DNA from: Mytilus edulis
Taxonomy: Eukaryota; Mollusca; Bivalvia; Mytilida; Mytilidae
Assembly (NCBI RefSeq): GCF_963676685.1
Contig: NC_092348.1
Location: 19,133,386-19,197,385, forward strand
Direction: 5' to 3'
Length of the DNA stretch: 64,000 nucleotides
The notes under the pieces are model-generated. The model was not told the DNA's origin. It searched no databases and saw only the letters and a program-made list of their open reading frames with translations. The translations under genes were made by a program, and so were the position numbers. Shown one piece after another: positions 59,281 to 64,000 of the stretch. The stretch's first letter is position 1; each line of letters opens with the position of its first letter.

Positions 59281-61072
59281 ATGTCTAAGTTAAAAGATTC
59301 TTCTTCTAAAATTCAATTGAATGAAAGTTATAGACCAGAAGGTATTCAAAATCGTCAGATCAAAGGACGAAGACACAGTCTACGCCATTCCTATAAACAG
59401 ACAAGGAAGTAATATAAATTCGTAAAAACATGATACTGTTCTGAGAAATATTAAACACTCCAATCTGTTACGATAATTAGTCACGCAACTGTTATAATAT
59501 TTCTAGGTACAAATAGTATTCTAGTTTGAATTGTAAGCAAGCGGCGTTAAACATGTATCATTCTATTGTACATACCCCGTTCATACTGTTGTCTATTTTT
59601 GTATTGGTAGTGGTGATAGCGATAACAAATGCAGATAGAAATCTTTTAACATCAACTTCTGAGTCTGGTAATTATAATGTAGGGAAACTTATGTGTGTAT
59701 TTCTGTATGAATTGTAAATTTATTACTTTGTTGTTAACATTGTTTTTCCTTTAACTCTATTTTGTTTTATATTATCATGTTTACACTAAATTGATTCATG
59801 TGTTTAAGGTGTTTGTTTTTATGGAAAAACGGCTGAACGAGTACTTAGCATATTGGCAACTGGTAGATACAGATCTTTGTGGCCTTCAGGTAACACTCTT
59901 TTGCATTTAACTAAATTAGTTGAAATTTAGCTTTAGTTATATAATATGTATAGATCCTCCATGTCTAAGCTAACGCTCTAACAGCTAATATAAACTAGGA
60001 ATCTTCTGCTCTTTTTTGTACACAGAAGTATTTAATATATATATATTGCGAAAGCAAATTTACAGATCTAACATTGTTGGGTTGATGTTTAGACGAGTTG
60101 TATATACATTATGTACACAGCCATGTATCACCGTCATTGATGGCGATCCGATGGATACATCTGTTGTAGGGTTGTCACTGACTCAGACGTACTTATGAAT
60201 ATAATTATTTTCTGTGACTGTATCTTACATTAATTTGTAGGATCCTTTACTATAGATAATTTAGCTGATCTGTAACAATAACATCTTCATGCCTTATATA
60301 TCATGTACTGTAGTACGCCGCTAGATTAAAACTGACGTGGAAAGGTAACACATGCCCACCGAAAGCTCTTTTTTTGAGAGCCAAGGTGGTCGTGTGATCT
60401 AGCGAGACGGCTGCAGTGCAGGCGATTTGGTGTCACGATATCACAGTAGCATGGGTTCGAATCCCGGCGAGGGAAGAACCAAAAATTTGCGAAAGCAAAT
60501 TTACAGATCTAACATTGTTGGGTTGATGTTTAGACGAGTTGTATATACATTATGTACACAGCCATGTATCACCATCATTGATGGCGATCCGATGTATACA
60601 TCTGTTGTAGGGTTGTCACTGACTCAGACGTACTTATGAATATAATTATTTTCTGTGACTGTATCTTACATTAATTTGTAGGATCCTTTACTATAGATAA
60701 TTTAGCTGATCTGTAACAATAACATCTTCATGCCTTATATATCATGTACTGTAGTACGCCGCTAGATTAAAACTGACGTGGAAAGGTAACACATGCCCAC
60801 CGAAAGCTCTTTTTTTGAGAGCCAAGGTGGTCGTGTGGTCTAGCGAGACGGCTGCAGTGCAGGCGATTTGGTGTCACGATATCACAGTAGCATGGGTTCG
60901 AATCCCGGCGAGGGAAGAACCAAAAATTGCGAAAGCAAATTTACAGATCTAACATTGTTGGGTTGATGTTTAGACGAGTTGTATATACATTATGTACACA
61001 GCCATGTATCACCATCATTGATGGCGATCCGATGGATACATCTGTTGTAGGGTTGTCACTGGCTCAGACGTA

Positions 61073-61107
<35 letters not shown>

Positions 61108-61443
61108 ATCACTATATTAAATGTTCTTGTGTGTAGAAATATATATAGATTACTAAAAATTCAACATTTCCGGTATGAATAGTTTTAATTCACTAGTACT
61201 TTCATGTTTAAATAACAATCTTCAGGTGAAACTATACATGATTAACGTAACTATGTAACGGTAGGTATGTAATCTTCAGGTGAAACTATACATGATTAAC
61301 GTAACTATGTAACGGTAGGTATGTACCTACCGTTACATAGTTACGTTAATCATGTATAGTTTCACCTGAAGATTGTTATTTAAACATGAAAGTACTAGTG
61401 AATTAAAACTATTCATACCGGAAATGTTGAATTTTTAGTAATC

Positions 61444-61475
<32 letters not shown>

Positions 61476-63231
61476 TCAATGTTGATGGGTAAATTTAACG
61501 TGGTTTTACTTCTTAAGGTCACAATAAGCCACTGAGTGATATGATCACTTAATGGTAGTATACTTCTCATTATTGAAACTAAGTAAGGAAAATTATCAAA
61601 GAGTGTTATGAGTGTCTTCCCGCTATTCGTTATTACAAAACACCTTTGTTTTAACTTTCCATCTACCAATGTAAAAGTACAATATTAGTATTTGCAGTAA
61701 ATGAACATTAACGTCATTTAAAGATTTCAATGGGATATGTAACATTTTGTGCAGAATTGAAAGAAAAAAGTTGATCAGAACAAATTGACAAAAAGAAAAA
61801 CAACGTGTTGTTTAAATTTATTGTTTAAGCTAATACTTGTTGGCAGATTCATTTTTGACTGTATTCTAACAAGGATTAATTTCGAAAATAATAAGCCCAT
61901 AATCTGTTTCTCGAAAATGCTACTAGTGTTGCGATTGGAGAAAAACAATTGTAATATGTTATCTTCTATCTTATTTAAACCTAAGTAAATTATTATACTC
62001 TAATATAGTGTCTATGCTTTTTTAGAAATTCAGGACTGCTCGGATTTACACCCAAAACATGATAAAAGCGGGGTGTACAAAATCGTCCCGGCAGGTGGCG
62101 CTGGATTTAAGGCGTTCTGTGATATGAAGACGGATGGCGGACGATGGACGGTAAACATATTGTAAAATAAATGGAGGAAGTTGTTAAGAAATTATACGAC
62201 CAACGCATTATATTGTTGCTTTATGATAATAGTATTCTCATCTGAATAATTGGCAGACCTCTCTGTACCATTTTTAGAAACTTTAGACTGATAATTTATA
62301 TGCGCATATGCGCATATCTCATATTAAATATTCATTTTTTTGTTCATTCAGTTACATCATATACATGAATTATATACTACAAATTAATTTATGATTCATA
62401 TAAAATGTACATATATATTTTGAACTCTAGGTTTTTCAACGTAGACAAGACGGTAAAGTAGATTTCTATCGGGGATGGGAAGAATATGCAAAGGGATTTG
62501 GTAATCTGAGGACGGAATTCTGGTTAGGTGAGTGCTTTCATTTAAATAAATCAGATTGTGAAATACGTTCGCCGACTTGAATCGAGTTCCAGGTCGAAAC
62601 AAACATTATCAATCTTGTTTTATGTTGATTTTTTAAACAAAGGCATGAACTAGTATATGGAATCTATCGAAATTATGGAGGTGCTGACAAAATGCAAGAT
62701 GCCTATATTGTAAAATTAACAATCAAACATTTCCAACATATTTTTAATAAAACAAGGTTCATCACACATGCAACAAAATATATCCTTTAAATGAAAAATA
62801 CCAATAACTTATTTGAGCTTCCTGAAGTAAAAAAAAACTGAAACAATCGACTTCATCATATAAATGAATTCATTCCTAGTTTAGCTGTCCTGTTTGATTT
62901 AAGCGTATTTTCATTTTTTTTTGCTTTGAGATGATGTCTGATGTCATATATATTTGGCAGTTCTCATATAATTTTGATAAATTTAAATAATGATTTGAAT
63001 TTAAGCGGGAATATACACAAATAAGGTTTTCATCTCAATATTTCTCTTATTTTTTATATAAAAAAGGTAATGACAACTTGCACAAACTAACATCAAATGG
63101 ACATTATGAGCTGAGAGTCGATCTGGAGGATTTTAATGGTGATAAAGCATTTGCAAAATATTCTACTTTCTACATTGGTGACAGTTCAACTAACTACAGA
63201 CTTACAGTGAAGGGTTACAGTGGAACGGCAG
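59281..63231 (+). CDS. Type II membrane protein with fibrinogen-related domain (FReD), 3' end outside the window
   Basis: Six exons with matching phases: 59281-59408, 59525-59667, 59809-59889, 62026-62150, 62431-62527, 63067-63231, all GT-AG. Exon 1 ([11 protein letters not shown]..) is a basic cytoplasmic tail. Exon 2 has a membrane anchor ([15 protein letters not shown]). Exon 3 ([15 protein letters not shown]) is a short stalk of unknown type. Exons 4-6 begin a fibrinogen C-terminal domain: [49 protein letters not shown] and the [11 protein letters not shown] block. The rest, with the Ca-binding and ligand-pocket region, lies beyond 64000. Such proteins (ficolin/FREP-like) recognise glycans and are much expanded in bivalves; role in defence is inference. 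No break was seen. Confidence 0.88.
60048..61078 (+). mobile_element. Three tandem copies of a 440-bp SINE-containing unit
   Basis: GCGAAAGCAAATTTACAG starts at 60048, 60489 and 60929 (period 440-441). Each full unit contains a tRNA-like head with A-box region (TCTAGCGAGACGG) and perfect B box GGTTCGAATCC (60454-60464; 60895-60905), then a body with TAACATTGTTGGGTTGATG. The third copy is cut by (TA)n. Copies differ by only a few bases. The body reads as a short ORF, but it is not part of the host protein. Lies in intron 3 of the FReD gene. Confidence 0.85.
61141..61450. repeat. Near-perfect ~310-bp palindrome with inner 54-bp duplication
   Basis: The left arm (61141-61270) and right arm (61325-61450) are reverse complements with no mismatch that I find. 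The 54 bp before the centre (AATCTTCAGGTGAAAC.. to ..GGTAGGTATGT) are present twice in a row on the left. (TA)n runs lie on both outer sides. A foldback element or hairpin-forming duplication in the FReD intron. Confidence 0.9.
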
Positions 63232-64000
63232 GTAATTATGTCATTTTCTGAATAAATTTTCGCTACATTACGTTTTTCGTAATTACAGATAGAAAGGGAC
63301 TAGCTTTCGAAATTTTTAAGTCGTATGAGCATTTATCAAACATGTCTAAACTAAGAATACTGCTCAGAATATCTCATTGGTTAAGGACACCAATGTAACG
63401 CTTACTTAAAAGTAAAATCACAAAAATACTGAACTCAGAGGAAAATCAATTCGGAAAGTCCATAATCACATGGCAAAAACAAAACGCATCAAAAACGAAT
63501 GGACAAGAACTGTCATATTCCTGGCTTGGTACAAGCATTTTCAAATATAGAACATTGGTGGATTGAACATGGTTTTATAGCTAGCTAAACCCCTCACTTG
63601 TTTAATACACCATTTGTTTTGTATGTTGTTAATTTTAAGATCACTCAATCATTTTTTATCAAAGACGTCGTGTATTCATATATTTCAAAATCAAACGCTT
63701 CACAATATCAACCAACGGACGAATAAAAAAACAACTGTCATATTTCGGAACTAGTAACAGTACTTACCGAGGAAATTATTGTGTTAAACCTGGTTTTATA
63801 GCTAGATTAATCATTGATAGTAAACGATCATTGCAACCGGCAGTGCCGTTGTGTAAAATAACAAGACTTTCTTTTTAAAAAAAAGTCCCTACATTACAAA
63901 TGTGAACAATTTTACCGCGAAAACTAATGGCCAAATGTGAATGCTAAACAATAGACAAATATGATATACAGCATACATACTCTGTATGTTTTGAGGAAGG
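63232..64000 (+). other. Intron 6 of the FReD gene (partial)
   Basis: Begins GTAATT; AT-rich, no exon recognised up to the window end. Confidence 0.6.

Noticed and set aside
60016-61136. Three similar ~60-codon ORFs (..[19 protein letters not shown]..)
   Set aside because: They lie in the SINE tandem copies, carry no domain and do not match exon phases of the FReD gene.

Overview
The window is AT-rich animal DNA, almost certainly from a marine bivalve and most likely a mussel (Mytilus-like). The reasons are GT-AG introns in several genes, a hammerhead-ribozyme-bearing repeat and several dispersed repeats of the kind common in mussel genomes, molluscan tRNA-derived SINEs, and one intron-rich fibrinogen-related gene. 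Only one ordinary host gene is visible, at the right edge. Nearly everything else is mobile DNA of several classes, often nested.

Left part (1-12.6 kb): a 5'-truncated LINE (2.0-3.9 kb, minus), a repeat with a complete hammerhead ribozyme core (4.24-4.29 kb), and a decayed Polinton/Maverick (4.4-11.8 kb). The Polinton has a chromodomain integrase and a zinc-finger/packaging-ATPase gene on the minus strand, and a protein-primed-type DNA polymerase B on the plus strand, diverging from a 118-bp gap. The polymerase carries a 196-bp GT-AG intron inside motif B. No capsid or protease gene is present.

Middle (12.6-31.7 kb): no host gene seen. It holds tandem repeats (31-bp, ~200-bp, CGTAGCAGCTACG, CCTATAGGA), a FLYWCH zinc-finger pseudogene, and a 987-bp transposon whose ends carry repeated CATTTGCGCC blocks and are flanked by AGGAATAGG.

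Central discovery (31,708-50,355): an 18.65-kb transposon with both ends visible. It has perfect 6-bp target duplications (TATTTC) and ~420/440-bp terminal inverted repeats built from 18 and 19 copies of the palindrome TTGTGCGCACAA. It is inserted into the 3' end of an older LINE whose degenerate reading frame resumes on the far side. It carries a two-exon IS3-like DDE transposase (minus strand, reading inward from the right end) and a two-exon HECT-like E3 ligase gene (plus strand). In the HECT-like gene a TAG codon sits exactly where the catalytic cysteine is expected. Younger elements are nested inside: a 226-bp TAA-flanked MITE, a 111-bp foldback with 9-bp duplications, a 3.7-kb TTAA-flanked element, and a striking exon copy in the HECT intron.

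Right part (50.4-64 kb): a nearly full-length I/Nimb-like LINE (ORF1 with CCHC knuckles; ORF2 with endonuclease, RT and RNase H), then a type II membrane protein gene with a fibrinogen-related domain (59,281 to beyond the window). One of its introns holds a three-copy SINE tandem and a ~310-bp near-perfect palindrome. Five frameshifts in otherwise good transposon ORFs (four described in detail) map to A-runs and would be closed by losing a single A, so some may be sequencing or assembly errors.
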